A DNA stretch of 64,000 bases from Nocardia arthritidis NBRC 100137 (GTDB lineage Bacteria; Actinomycetota; Actinomycetes; Mycobacteriales; Mycobacteriaceae): contig NZ_BDBB01000009.1 of NCBI RefSeq assembly GCF_001612765.1, forward strand, positions 153,858 to 217,857, in the 5' to 3' direction. Below are positions 16,649 to 24,857 of the stretch, piece after piece (position 1 is the stretch's first letter; each line of letters begins with the position of its first letter). Under the pieces are notes generated by a model. The model had not been told where the DNA came from, ran no database searches, and was given only the letters and a program-made list of their open reading frames with translations. Both the position numbers and the translations under genes were made by a program.

Positions 16649-17320
16649 TCAGATGGGCCGGAAACCAGCACCTATGTCATTACGGGAATCGATGTCGGTG
16701 AGGATGGCGTTGATGTCGGTACCCACTTCGGGCCCGAGACACCCCATGCCCAAGTAGGCGTTGACCATCCCGACCAGGGTCGAACCGATCACCACCGGCG
16801 CGCCGGAGTCGCCTTTGAGCACGCACATCTGGGTCCAGGTGTCGCTGCTGTCGCCCGTCATGTCGCCCCAGGCGACACCGCAGGTCTGGCCGGTGGTGCG
16901 GCCCTTTTTACAGACGACGTCGGGAAATCGCGCGGGAGCGCCGAGACCGTCGATGAGGAACCCACCGACCTCCCGAGCGGGAACCACCCGTGCGGCATCG
17001 AATTCGATGACCGCGTAATCCAATTCGTGATCGGCGTAGACGAATCGACCCAGCACGCCATAGCTGGGATAGGTCACGGACGTGACGCGCGCCCCGGGTT
17101 CGCCGCAATGTCCCGCCGTCAGACCGACCAACCGGCCGGCCGCGTCGTGCCCGATGGTGGTGAGCGTGCATTCTGCTTCGTCATCGATCGCGATGCCCGA
17201 TCCACCGCCGATCGGCGGCAGCGGCAACTGCGGAACACCGGCCGCCGCGCCGGCGCCCACCGAGACCGGGCCGCACGCCAGCGCCGCCGCGGCGACGACC
17301 TTCATCAGTGAACGAGTCAT
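16649..17320 (-). CDS. secreted trypsin-like serine protease (S1 family)
   Basis: The 223-residue precursor has a signal peptide (MTRSLMKVVAAAALACG through GAAAG) and a chymotrypsin-fold domain with a complete triad: TAGHC for His, ELDYAVIEF for Asp and LKGDSGAPVV for Ser. Cys pairs around TAGHC and in QTCGVAW/MCVLKGDS can form disulfides. It is of the short actinobacterial type without a propeptide or extra domains. ATG 17320 is the start because the last of three tandem Shine-Dalgarno-containing repeats lies just upstream; the longer frame simply translates those repeats. Confidence 0.88.
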   Translation of the reverse strand: MTRSLMKVVAAAALACGPVSVGAGAAAGVPQLPLPPIGGGSGIAIDDEAECTLTTIGHDAAGRLVGLTAGHCGEPGARVTSVTYPSYGVLGRFVYADHELDYAVIEFDAARVVPAREVGGFLIDGLGAPARFPDVVCKKGRTTGQTCGVAWGDMTGDSSDTWTQMCVLKGDSGAPVVIGSTLVGMVNAYLGMGCLGPEVGTDINAILTDIDSRNDIGAGFRPI

Positions 17321-17321
17321 T

Positions 17322-17366
17322 GTTCCTCCAACCGAGGTTCCTCCAACCGAGGTTCCTCCAACCGAG
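17322..17366 (-). repeat. three tandem 15-bp repeats, each with a Shine-Dalgarno sequence
   Basis: Three exact copies of GTTCCTCCAACCGAG lie head to tail immediately before the protease start. On the minus strand each reads CTCGGTTGGAGGAAC, so GGAGGA appears three times at 15-base intervals, the last one correctly spaced before ATG 17320. The repeats keep the reading frame open upstream but do not encode a plausible peptide. Confidence 0.95.
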
Positions 17367-17646
17367 CCGAGCGGAATCCCCGCGACCCGGCCCGAGCCGC
17401 ACCCACAGCCGGCGAACCCGGCATACGCATCGCCTCCCACCACCGAAGTCCAGGACCCACGCAAACTTACGCGCGTTCCCAGTCCGAGCTACCCACGTGA
17501 ACGAGATGGAAACGGGGCCTGGCGTTCTTCCCCTCCGGCAAGCCGGATCGGCTGTGTCGCAGAGCTTTTCCCGGACGGTCGTCGAGCGCCGGTATATACC
17601 GCCGCCAGCGGCCTCTCGACGCCCCTGGAACTCGCAGCACCGAGCG

Positions 17647-17706
17647 TCTGGTTGCAATATGAGATCAGTGCGGCTAGATTCTCCCTGATTGCAGATTGCA
17701 ACCAGA
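17647..17706. promoter_or_regulatory. 12-bp perfect inverted repeat upstream of the DHFR-family gene
   Basis: TCTGGTTGCAAT (17647-17658) and ATTGCAACCAGA (17695-17706) are exact complements separated by 36 bp. The right arm also contains a direct duplication, GATTGCAGATTGCA. The region ends 12 bp before the ATG at 17718, so a bound protein would cover promoter and ribosome site; a long-range operator pair is likely. The rest of the gap 17367-17646 shows no gene. Confidence 0.6.
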
Positions 17707-17717
17707 TGGGAGCGCCA

Positions 17718-18362
17718 ATGGCACAGTTGGTCCGCGTTCAGAACTTCAACGTGTCCAGCGATGGCTACGGATCAGGGGAAGGACAAAGCCTGGATCGCCC
17801 GTTCGGCCACGCCGATCCGGGGCCGCTCTGGTCATGGGCGGGCGCCACCGCGCACTGGCCCAACCGCACCGATCCGGGCGGCAGCTACGGTCTCGACGAC
17901 TACTTCACCCGCGACTACCACAACAACATCGGCGCCGAGATCATGGGGCGCAACAAATTCGGCCCGCAGCGCGGACCATGGGAGAACTACGACTGGCAAG
18001 GATGGTGGGGGGACGAACCACCGTTCCATACGCCGGTGTTCGTCCTCACCCATTATCCGCGACCGTCGATCACGCTGGGAGACACCACGTTCCATTTCCT
18101 CGACGCGACTCCGAAGGACGCGCTGGCCCAGGCATTCGATGCCGCCGAGGGAAAGGATGTGCGCATCGGCGGCGGTGTCGCCGTCGTCCGGGAGTTCCTC
18201 GACGCCGATCTCATCGACACGATGCATATCGCTGTCGCGCCGGTAGAACTCGGACGCGGCGAAAGGCTGTGGGCGAGCCCCGACGAACTCGTCGACCGGT
18301 TTCACCTGGAGCGGATCCAGAGCCCGAGCGGAGTGGTGCACCACGTGTTCTGGCGACGCTGA
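17718..18362 (+). CDS. dihydrofolate reductase family protein (RibD C-terminal type)
   Basis: The 214-residue protein follows the RibD_C/DHFR-like family: an N-terminal strand LVRVQNFNVSSDGYGSG, an EIMGRNKFG motif in place of the usual MGRxTYE, a central PVFVLTHYPR, then KDVRIGGGVAVVREFLDADLID with the glycine-rich NADPH-binding turn and a C-terminal VHHVFWRR. These are NADPH-dependent reductases of mostly unknown substrate. ATG 17718 is preferred because GGGAG lies five bases upstream; ATG 17706 in frame is possible. A long inverted repeat precedes the gene. Confidence 0.88.
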   Translation: MAQLVRVQNFNVSSDGYGSGEGQSLDRPFGHADPGPLWSWAGATAHWPNRTDPGGSYGLDDYFTRDYHNNIGAEIMGRNKFGPQRGPWENYDWQGWWGDEPPFHTPVFVLTHYPRPSITLGDTTFHFLDATPKDALAQAFDAAEGKDVRIGGGVAVVREFLDADLIDTMHIAVAPVELGRGERLWASPDELVDRFHLERIQSPSGVVHHVFWRR

Positions 18363-18386
18363 CCGCTACGAACAGGTGCTGAGGAC

Positions 18387-18947
18387 TCAGGCGCTGCGGG
18401 GCATCGGCCGAGCTACCGGGTTGATGATCAGTCCCGCCTCCCACGCACGCTCGATGACTCGCGCGACATCGATGCGCCGCACCTCGCGGATCTCCGGGCT
18501 CGTCAGGAGATCCCCGATGTAGGCGACGACATGCTCGACGAGCAGGGAACGCACGTCACCGAGCCGACCGAGGAGCCGGGCCGGGGCATCCACCGCGCGG
18601 ACCCTGATATCCACCTGTTCCTCGCCTACCTCTTCGGTACGGACGAACACCGCGCACGGGTCCTCCAGCGCCAGTTCCACTCGCATGCGCACCCGCACCG
18701 CGGCGGCGAACCTCCCGATGACTCCGGCGAAGTCCGCCCGCAGCCGAAGCGTGATCGGCACCTCCACGGCGACGTCCCAATCCTCGCCGTCACACACTTC
18801 GGCCCGGACCTTCCCGGGCCGACCGGTCGCGGTGACACAGACCAGCCCGCCGGGACCGGCATGAACCGGCCCCACTTCGATACGCTCACCGACGATCTCT
18901 TCGATGACCTCCGCCACACGGTTCGGACGAGCAACCGACTGCAACAT
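18387..18947 (-). CDS. conserved hypothetical protein, 186 residues
   Basis: I do not recognise a family. The protein alternates beta-type segments (EVGPVHAGPGGLVCVTATGR, WDVAVEVPITLRLRADF, RVRMRVELALEDPCAVFV) with a C-terminal helical part ending in ERAWEAGLIINPVARPM. It has no signal peptide or membrane segment and normal high-GC codon use. It is convergent with the DHFR-family gene and divergent from the AraC gene. Confidence 0.7.
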   Translation of the reverse strand: MLQSVARPNRVAEVIEEIVGERIEVGPVHAGPGGLVCVTATGRPGKVRAEVCDGEDWDVAVEVPITLRLRADFAGVIGRFAAAVRVRMRVELALEDPCAVFVRTEEVGEEQVDIRVRAVDAPARLLGRLGDVRSLLVEHVVAYIGDLLTSPEIREVRRIDVARVIERAWEAGLIINPVARPMPRSA

Positions 18948-19072
18948 CTGCTGCGCGAACCGCGCACGCGCCCATTCCGTCGCAGCGAAGACTGCCAGAC
19001 CCGCCCACCGACCGAGTCGACCTGGGAACCGGCAGCACCGATCTTCATCGACCCACTGGTTAACCTGGGTGG

Positions 19073-19915
19073 GTGGCAGTGGTCGGGGTCGAGCGGGATC
19101 GTGGTGCCGGGTGGGATTTCGGGCGTGCGACCGCAGGCGGGGCGGCGATGATCGGGTTCCGTGATCGCGGGGGCGGCGAGCTGGACCTGCGGGTCACCGG
19201 GATACCGGCGGTCACGGTGCTGTTCGAGTTCGGCGGCAACGAACTGGTCATCGAGAGCAACGCAGGCAGACAGACATTCGCCGGCTTCGTTTCGGGGTAT
19301 CCGCCCGGCACGATGCATATCCGCGGTGAGCGGGTCGAGTGTGTCGAGGTGCGGTTGTCACCGGCGCGCGCCTATTCGTTGCTGGATATCGCACCGGCGG
19401 AGCTGGGCCGCACGGCGGTCGTCGGCGTGGAGGACCTCTTCGGACCTCGGGCGCAGTGGCTGCGCGAGCAACTCGCGCACGCGGCGACATGGGAACAGCG
19501 CTTCGCGCTGACGCGATCGTTTCTGCTGCGGTGTGCCGACCCGGCACGGACACCGGATCCGGAAGTGGTGGCCGGCTGGGATCGCATCCTCGCCGGCCGC
19601 GGACAGGTCAAGGTCGGCGAACTCGCCGCATCGTGCGGATGGAGCCGCAAGCGGCTGTGGTCGAGGTTCGAGTCCCAGATCGGCCTGACTCCTAAACGTG
19701 CCGCGATGCTGGTCCGATTCCGTCATGCCGTGGAAGGGCTGGTGGCCGGCCGCCCCGCCGCCGAGGTCGCCGCGATCTGCGGCTACACCGACCAGTCCCA
19801 CCTGTCGCGGGACGTGTCGAGCTTCGCGCAGGTCACCCCCGGGGCGCTGGCCGCGCAGCCGCGCACCGCCATCTCCGCGCACCGCTACCGAGCGTGGGGA
19901 ACGTTTTTCCGCTGA
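19073..19915 (+). CDS. AraC family transcriptional regulator
   Basis: The 280-residue protein has an N-terminal sensing domain and a C-terminal pair of helix-turn-helix motifs: VKVGELAASCGWSRKRLWSR and AAEVAAICGYTDQSHLSRD, with the family-defining GYxDQSHLxRD signature. The start is GTG at 19073; an ATG at 19148 would remove residues that look like ordinary protein. GGTTAACC, a palindrome at about 19058, lies just upstream. The target is not obvious: the glyoxalase-like gene that follows is convergent. Confidence 0.88.
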   Translation: MAVVGVERDRGAGWDFGRATAGGAAMIGFRDRGGGELDLRVTGIPAVTVLFEFGGNELVIESNAGRQTFAGFVSGYPPGTMHIRGERVECVEVRLSPARAYSLLDIAPAELGRTAVVGVEDLFGPRAQWLREQLAHAATWEQRFALTRSFLLRCADPARTPDPEVVAGWDRILAGRGQVKVGELAASCGWSRKRLWSRFESQIGLTPKRAAMLVRFRHAVEGLVAGRPAAEVAAICGYTDQSHLSRDVSSFAQVTPGALAAQPRTAISAHRYRAWGTFFR

Positions 19916-19961
19916 ACGTTCTCGACGTCCTCCCGAAACGCGCGCACAGCATCGCTCGCGC

Positions 19962-20591
19962 TCAGGCCCCGGCCTCCCACGCGAACCCGTCGGGGTCGGC
20001 GAAAGGCCCGATATCGCTGCCGATGGCGATCCGGTGCGACCCGGCGCCCTCCGGGGAGACGCCGGCATCCTTGGCGGCGGCACGACGCCCGTAGAGCGCC
20101 AGCTTGACCGACGACGACGGGGCATCGAACTCGACGTACTTGCTACCGAAGCTCTTCGCCACGGTCAGGCCACGATCGACGTAGAACTGCTTGGTCGCCT
20201 TGACGTTGTCGACCCCGAGCAGAATCACGAAATCGTCGATCTCCCGGGTGGCCGGGCCGGTGTCCTTCTTCGACGACGTCGCGATTTTCCAGATCGCCCC
20301 GTCCGGAGCCTGGATGACGCCGCCGTACCCCCAGAAGCCCTTCTTGGCCGGCTTCAGGGTCGTCGCTCCCGCGTCGAGCGCGGTTCCGACGAGGCTGTCG
20401 ACGGTGCTCGGCTGCGACACCACGAGCGAGAGGATGAAGCCGCGGAACCCGTTCGTCGGCGCCTCCGAGGCGCGCACGCGTACCTTGTCGCCGAGATCGA
20501 ACGCGGCGGCGTAGAAGTTCGCGCCGGTCGCGGGATCGGGCATCTCGAGAATGACGGAGTCGATGGTGGGCTGCTCGGTGGTGGTATCCAT
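19962..20591 (-). CDS. VOC family (glyoxalase-like) protein
   Basis: The 209-residue protein contains two beta-alpha-beta-beta-beta modules: residues 1-100 (TIDSVILEMPDPATGANFYA through VIQAPDGAIWKIA) and 110-209 (EIDDFVILLGVDNVKATKQF through IGPFADPDGFAWEAGA). This is the vicinal-oxygen-chelate fold of glyoxalases, dioxygenases and resistance proteins. Metal ligands cannot be assigned securely. ATG 20591 begins the conserved part, although the frame is open farther upstream. Confidence 0.85.
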   Translation of the reverse strand: MDTTTEQPTIDSVILEMPDPATGANFYAAAFDLGDKVRVRASEAPTNGFRGFILSLVVSQPSTVDSLVGTALDAGATTLKPAKKGFWGYGGVIQAPDGAIWKIATSSKKDTGPATREIDDFVILLGVDNVKATKQFYVDRGLTVAKSFGSKYVEFDAPSSSVKLALYGRRAAAKDAGVSPEGAGSHRIAIGSDIGPFADPDGFAWEAGA

Positions 20592-20640
20592 GGCGATGAC
20601 GCTAACTACTGATCGGTGACCGGCGCTTCTCGATTCCTGA

Positions 20641-20823
20641 TCAGAAAAGAGAACCGAATTGGTCATCATCAATCGTGCGGGGCCGGGATTCGCCGCCACC
20701 GATCGCACCGATGGCCACCGCCGACAGCAGGTAGCTCATCGCATCCGCCACCACTGTCAGCATCGGGCCCAGTAACCCACCTCGGCCCGACCCAAGGGCG
20801 GCCCCACTTGCCACCCGGGTCAC
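20641..20823 (-). pseudogene. MFS transporter fragment
   Basis: About 50 residues (GSGRGGLLGPMLTVVADAMS then YLLSAVAIGAIGGGESRPR) match the segment of macrolide-type MFS exporters around transmembrane helix 5, normally G-GLL-x-L-tx-P-ADA-SYLLSA. Nothing before or after continues the family, so this is an internal splinter of a lost transporter gene. Confidence 0.55.
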
Positions 20824-21243
20824 CCGACGTCACCACCTCATTCGAATCGCTCACGGCGACCGATGTATGAAAATAGTTCGCGCACAATGGAATCAAACAA
20901 ACGGGCGCTCGGCGGACACAACGTCTGGTTGTGCATCAGTGGCACTGCGGTGCCATCGACCGAGAGGATGGAGCCAATGAACCGCTGAGCTGAGGCGATC
21001 CCCGGCGCAAGCTCGCTACCGCAGGCGGTGGCGACCTGCGCTCGTGCGATCAGGGGAGGACAATCTCGTAGCCGCTCGATGCTGCCGTCGAATTGCCTCG
21101 GAGCCGGCCCGCGAGCCGCTACGGTCCCATTGGGATGCGGGTGTCCACCCCCTGAGGGCGCCCCACCCACCCGGGGGGTGGGCGCCCTCCACCCCCCGGG
21201 GCCCCGCAAGGGGCTCATGTGGGCTCGGCCTGTACCGATCCGG
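20824..21243. other. gap with one open frame end and GC-rich hairpins
   Basis: On the minus strand a frame ending at 20838 encodes AQRFIGSILSVDGTAVPLMH followed by RLFDSIVRELFSYIGRRERF, which has protein-like character but no start or recognised family; it may be a C-terminal remnant. From 21150 on the DNA is low-complexity G/C with overlapping hairpins. No intact gene is seen. Confidence 0.4.
21154..21189. terminator. strong GC hairpin after the 21244 gene
   Basis: GAGGGCGCCCCACCC (21154-21168) pairs with GGGTGGGCGCCCTC (21176-21189) with one bulged C. It lies 55 bp beyond the minus-strand stop at 21244 and is a good intrinsic terminator stem. Confidence 0.6.
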
Positions 21244-21732
21244 TCAGGCCGGCACTCCCGGACAGTCCCACGCCTCGACCGGGTCGCGGGAATACCAATG
21301 TCCGGTCCATTCCCTGCCCGATTCGAGGGCATCGTAGAAATCCTCGTCATCGGGCAATTCCGGTCCGTGGGCGTAGACCACGCCGGGACGGTCACCGTGG
21401 AAGCGGCGGGCGCGCTCGACCGCGCGAGCCGAGCGCTCGGCGAGATAGGCGCGCTGGGTGATCAGCCACTCCTCGCTCGTGCGAGCTCCCGGGCCGCCGT
21501 AGTCCAGCGGGTAATGCGTCTGGTACTCCAGCCGCGCCAGCTGCTCGCCGGCGTGCTCGTACAGCCACACGATCCACCCCGGTACCTGCGGCTGCGCAGC
21601 CAGCGCACGAACAGCGAATCCTTCGCGCGCGGTCGGGATTTCCGGATCACGCCGTGCCGCGGCGACGACACGGGCGACCGCCGCGAAGTCGATGCTGCTC
21701 CGCCCCCGATCTTTCCGATGCCTACCACCCAT
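21244..21732 (-). CDS. hypothetical protein, 162 residues
   Basis: The protein begins MGGRHRKDRGRSSIDFAAVA and is rich in aromatic residues and acid patches (PGWIVWLYEHAGEQLARLEY, PELPDDEDFYDALESGREW). There is no membrane segment or signal peptide. I do not recognise a family. ATG 21732 is the likely start, since the 17 residues before it in frame look random. It lies 84 bp downstream of another hypothetical gene on the same strand. Confidence 0.65.
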   Translation of the reverse strand: MGGRHRKDRGRSSIDFAAVARVVAAARRDPEIPTAREGFAVRALAAQPQVPGWIVWLYEHAGEQLARLEYQTHYPLDYGGPGARTSEEWLITQRAYLAERSARAVERARRFHGDRPGVVYAHGPELPDDEDFYDALESGREWTGHWYSRDPVEAWDCPGVPA

Positions 21733-21816
21733 AGCCGATAACTCTAATTCCCGGCACCGGTCACCGCCCAGGGTTCGCTCCAAGTTGGCCCGCGACCGGC
21801 CGTCCTTGCTCTCGAC

Positions 21817-22491
21817 CTACCAGCGCTCCGTGATCTGAGCCGCGCGGCCTCGGGCGTACGCGATGACGTTCTCCGCGTAGGCCGCCTCGTCTCCGTCCGC
21901 GAAGCACGACCGGAATTGGATGAACGCTTTGTCCAATTGCGGTCCGGGACCGCGGTCGGCGAGCAGGACGACGATGGCCTCCAAGGCTCCGATCTGCGGG
22001 TCCGGGAGGGCAAGCAGTTCGTCGAGGTACCGGCCCGGTTCCAGCAGGCGCAGCGCGCGGCGCGCGCAGGCGTGCACGCGCCGGGGCAGTTCGGCGCGGA
22101 TGGCGTCGACGTCTGCTTGCAGCACCTGGCCCGGTTGTGCCGGATCGGCCTGGAGGGACCACAACTCGGTCGAGTCGTCCGACATACCGTGGTCGTCGAT
22201 CAGACCGGGGCCGGTCGCCTGCTCGAGCGGCGCGAGTGGGAGACCCTGCTGCGCGTTACGCCAGTTACAGAACTCCCACCAGGCGGTGGGTGTAGCACTC
22301 GGGTTCAAGCCGAACTTCAACTCCTGCCGGCCGCCGGTCCAGGTACGCACGGTCCTGGTGCGGCCGACCGAGGCCACTCCGCCCGGCGCGATCCGGAGCC
22401 ACACGGCCTCCGGCCCTTCGAAGCCATAAGGCTGCAGCAGTTTTCGCGCCTCGCGCGTCAGTCGGCGCAGCGCCGCGTCCGGTCCGGCCAT
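21817..22491 (-). CDS. hypothetical protein, possibly DUF4304-like
   Basis: The 224-residue protein starts DAALRRLTREARKLLQPYGFE, then VWLRIAPGGVASVGRTRTVR and RQELKFGLNPSATP, an arrangement like DUF4304 and related proteins in which a short helical N terminus precedes strands describing GF and a nucleobase-like pattern. The C-terminal half is helical. No catalytic motif is evident. It is preceded by a 126-bp gap to the divergent transporter remnant. Confidence 0.65.
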   Translation of the reverse strand: MAGPDAALRRLTREARKLLQPYGFEGPEAVWLRIAPGGVASVGRTRTVRTWTGGRQELKFGLNPSATPTAWWEFCNWRNAQQGLPLAPLEQATGPGLIDDHGMSDDSTELWSLQADPAQPGQVLQADVDAIRAELPRRVHACARRALRLLEPGRYLDELLALPDPQIGALEAIVVLLADRGPGPQLDKAFIQFRSCFADGDEAAYAENVIAYARGRAAQITERW

Positions 22492-22617
22492 GCCAGCAGA
22501 TTAACGGCACGCACCGACACGCAGGATCAGGGAGCCGAGCGCCGTACGCTCTGCGGATCCCGCCACCGCGCTGCGCGCCCCCCGACGATCCGCGCGGTTC
22601 ATGCCACACTGGCGTAG

Positions 22618-22854
22618 ATGGAGCGAGCCAACGCTTTCCACGACGAGAAATCCTCGCCCGCGTCCGGCGGGGAGAGCACACGCACCGTGATCGTCGCCTC
22701 CGGGGCCAATATCGCGGTGGCGGTGGCCAAAACAGTCGCCGCGACGCTCTCCGGCTCGGCGTCGATGGTCGCCGAGGCCGCGCATTCGTGGGAACCGGCC
22801 TCGCCCGAGGTGCGCGCCGCCGCGGCTCACCCGGAACTTGCGACCACGCACTGA
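22618..22854 (+). pseudogene. cation diffusion facilitator, N-terminal fragment
   Basis: GGESTRTVIVASGANIAVAV, then AKTVAATLSGSASMVAEAAHS, is the first transmembrane region of the cation diffusion facilitator (CDF zinc/cobalt efflux) family, including the conserved S-M-xAEAxHS. In intact members an Asp-rich second helix follows; here the frame departs after HSW and stops at 22854. Only about 65 of 300 residues survive. Confidence 0.7.
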
Positions 22855-22879
22855 TGTGACGTGCGCCACCACTCCCCTG

Positions 22880-22906
22880 TGTTACGAAACGGCGAGGCCA
22901 GGCGTC
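22880..22906 (+). promoter_or_regulatory. putative ECF41-type promoter
   Basis: TGTTACG at 22880-22886 and CGTC at 22903-22906 are separated by 16 bp. ECF41 sigma factors recognise TGTCACA-N16-18-CGTC upstream of their own operons, so this agrees in spacing and -10, with two changes in the -35. It lies 39 bp before the sigma-factor start. Confidence 0.6.
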
Positions 22907-22944
22907 TGGTGAGTGAGCCAGTCGAGAGAAACAGGAGCCACACC

Positions 22945-23865
22945 ATGGCCGGTACATCGCAGCGCACGCCCGGCGGGGCCGACGACCGCCCCGCCCCCGC
23001 CACCGAGGCGTTCGTCGCCCATCGGAACCTGCTGTTCACCGTCGCCTACGAGATGCTCGGCTCCGCCGCCGACGCCGAGGACGTCCTCCAGGAGACCTGG
23101 CTGCGGTGGGCGGGCGTCGATCTCGGCATCGTCCAGGATCAGCGCGCGTACCTGGTCCGGATCGTCACCCGCCAGGCCCTCGACCGGCTGCGCGCGCTCG
23201 GCAGGCGCAAGGAGTCCTACGTCGGCCCGTGGCTGCCCGAGCCGCTGCTCACCGCACCCGATGTGGCCGAGGATGTCGAACTGGCCGACAGCGTGTCGAT
23301 GGCGATGCTGCTGGTACTGGAGACCTTGACGCCGATCGAGCGGGCGGTGTTCGTCCTGCGCGAGGTGTTCGATCTGGCCTACGACGAGATCGCCGAGGCC
23401 GTCGACAAGAGCCCGGCCGCGGTCCGCCAGCTCGCGTACCGGGCGCGGGCGCACGTCGCCGCACGCCGACCGCGCGGAGTCGTGTCGGCGGCCGAGACGC
23501 AGAACGCGCTCGAGGCGTTCCAGCGCGCGATCGAAACGGGCGATCTGCGGAACCTGCTCGACATCCTCGCACCGGATGTCGTCCTGCTCGGTGACGGCGG
23601 CGGCGTCGTGCAGGCCACGCTGTCGCCCGTCGTGGGAGCCGACAGGGTGGCCGGCGTACTGGCTGGCGGATTGGGCAGGTTCGCCGCGTCGGCAAGGCAG
23701 CCTGCGCAGGTCAACGGCTATCCCGCGCTGATAATCCGCCAGGACGGCGAGATCGACACCGTTTTGGCGCTGCGCATCGACGACGGACTCGTGACCGGGC
23801 TCTACGCCGTGCGCAATCCCGAGAAGCTTTCCCGTTTGCAGCGCGAAACCGCCCTGTGCCGCTGA
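22945..23865 (+). CDS. ECF41 family RNA polymerase sigma factor
   Basis: The 306-residue protein has sigma region 2 (residues about 20-90, LLFTVAYEMLGSAADAEDVL and QETWLRW), region 4 (about 130-185, LETLTPIERAVFVLREVFDL) and a 100-residue SnoaL/NTF2-like C-terminal extension. Three ECF41 hallmarks are present: WLPEPL in the linker, GDGGGV and NPEKL in the extension. In this group the fused C-terminal domain replaces an anti-sigma factor. GGAG precedes ATG 22945, and a matching promoter lies upstream, implying autoregulation. The next gene is the expected epimerase-type partner. Confidence 0.93.
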   Translation: MAGTSQRTPGGADDRPAPATEAFVAHRNLLFTVAYEMLGSAADAEDVLQETWLRWAGVDLGIVQDQRAYLVRIVTRQALDRLRALGRRKESYVGPWLPEPLLTAPDVAEDVELADSVSMAMLLVLETLTPIERAVFVLREVFDLAYDEIAEAVDKSPAAVRQLAYRARAHVAARRPRGVVSAAETQNALEAFQRAIETGDLRNLLDILAPDVVLLGDGGGVVQATLSPVVGADRVAGVLAGGLGRFAASARQPAQVNGYPALIIRQDGEIDTVLALRIDDGLVTGLYAVRNPEKLSRLQRETALCR

Positions 23866-24070
23866 CGACAGGACGGGGCGCACCGGCTTTCCGGTCTCTC
23901 GAGCGGAACGAACCGATAACGGTTCTGTCGTGTGGGTCGGCAAAGCCGCCCTGCCGCCGGTTGGCCGGTGGAATGCTTCGACCGCGGACGGTCGGTCGAC
24001 TGCTCGTGGCGCACGGCCACCCGCCATGAACCGCCGGAATGTCCGGTGGCACGACGGGAAGTTGGGGACC

Positions 24071-24811
24071 ATGAAGCTCACAGTGATCGGCGGAACCGGG
24101 CGGATCGGCTCGCAGGTGGTTCGGAAGCTCACGGCTGCCGGGCACGAGGCCGTCGCCGCGGCGGTGTCCACCGGTGTCGACCTGATCACGGGAAAGGGCC
24201 TGGACCAGGCCGTGGAGGGTGCCGAAGTCGTGATCGACCTGGCGAACTCGCCGACCTTCGACGAGGCGTCCTCGGATTTCTTCCGCACCTCCATGGACAA
24301 CCTGCTCGCCGCCGGAGCGGCCGCTGGTGTCCGCCATCAGGTCGTCCTCTCGATCGTGGGAGTCGACCAGGTGCCCCAGCTGGACTACTACCGGGCCAAG
24401 ACCCTGCAGGAGGAGCTGCTCCGGCAGGGGCCGACGCCGTACTCGATCGTTCGCGTCACCCAGTTCTTCGAGTTCATGGACGCGGTGCTGTCCTGGACCG
24501 CCGACGGCGACACCGTCCGCATGCCCGCCACCCCGATTCAGCCGATCGCCGCCGCGGACGTCGTCGACGCGGTCGTCGAGGTCTCCACCGGCGAGCCTCT
24601 GCTGGGAATTCGTAACGTCGCGGGTCCGGACGTCTTCACCCTCGACGAACTCGGCAGGCTCACCCTGGCCGCCCAGCACGACGACCGGACCGTGGTCACC
24701 GATGACACCGCAGGCATGTTCGCCGCCGTCACCGGCGATGTGCTCACCGCGGGGCCGGACGCGCACCTGGCATCGACGCACTACCGAGATTGGATCCGAG
24801 AAGCTCACTGA
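24071..24811 (+). CDS. NAD(P)-binding epimerase/SDR-like protein, ECF41 partner (COE)
   Basis: The 246-residue protein starts with an atypical-SDR Rossmann motif, MKLTVIGGTGRIGSQVVRKL, then VVIDLANSPTF and a substrate loop with VVLSIVGVDQVPQLDYYRAK. ECF41 sigma genes are typically linked to a carboxymuconolactone decarboxylase, oxidoreductase or epimerase (COE) gene whose expression they control; this fits. The substrate is unknown. GGGGACC precedes ATG 24071. The 205-bp gap to the sigma gene holds no clear second ECF41 promoter. Confidence 0.88.
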   Translation: MKLTVIGGTGRIGSQVVRKLTAAGHEAVAAAVSTGVDLITGKGLDQAVEGAEVVIDLANSPTFDEASSDFFRTSMDNLLAAGAAAGVRHQVVLSIVGVDQVPQLDYYRAKTLQEELLRQGPTPYSIVRVTQFFEFMDAVLSWTADGDTVRMPATPIQPIAAADVVDAVVEVSTGEPLLGIRNVAGPDVFTLDELGRLTLAAQHDDRTVVTDDTAGMFAAVTGDVLTAGPDAHLASTHYRDWIREAH

Positions 24812-24857
24812 ATACCGTCACGCCACCGAACGGCGCCTCGCGCAGGAGTCGTGGCGC

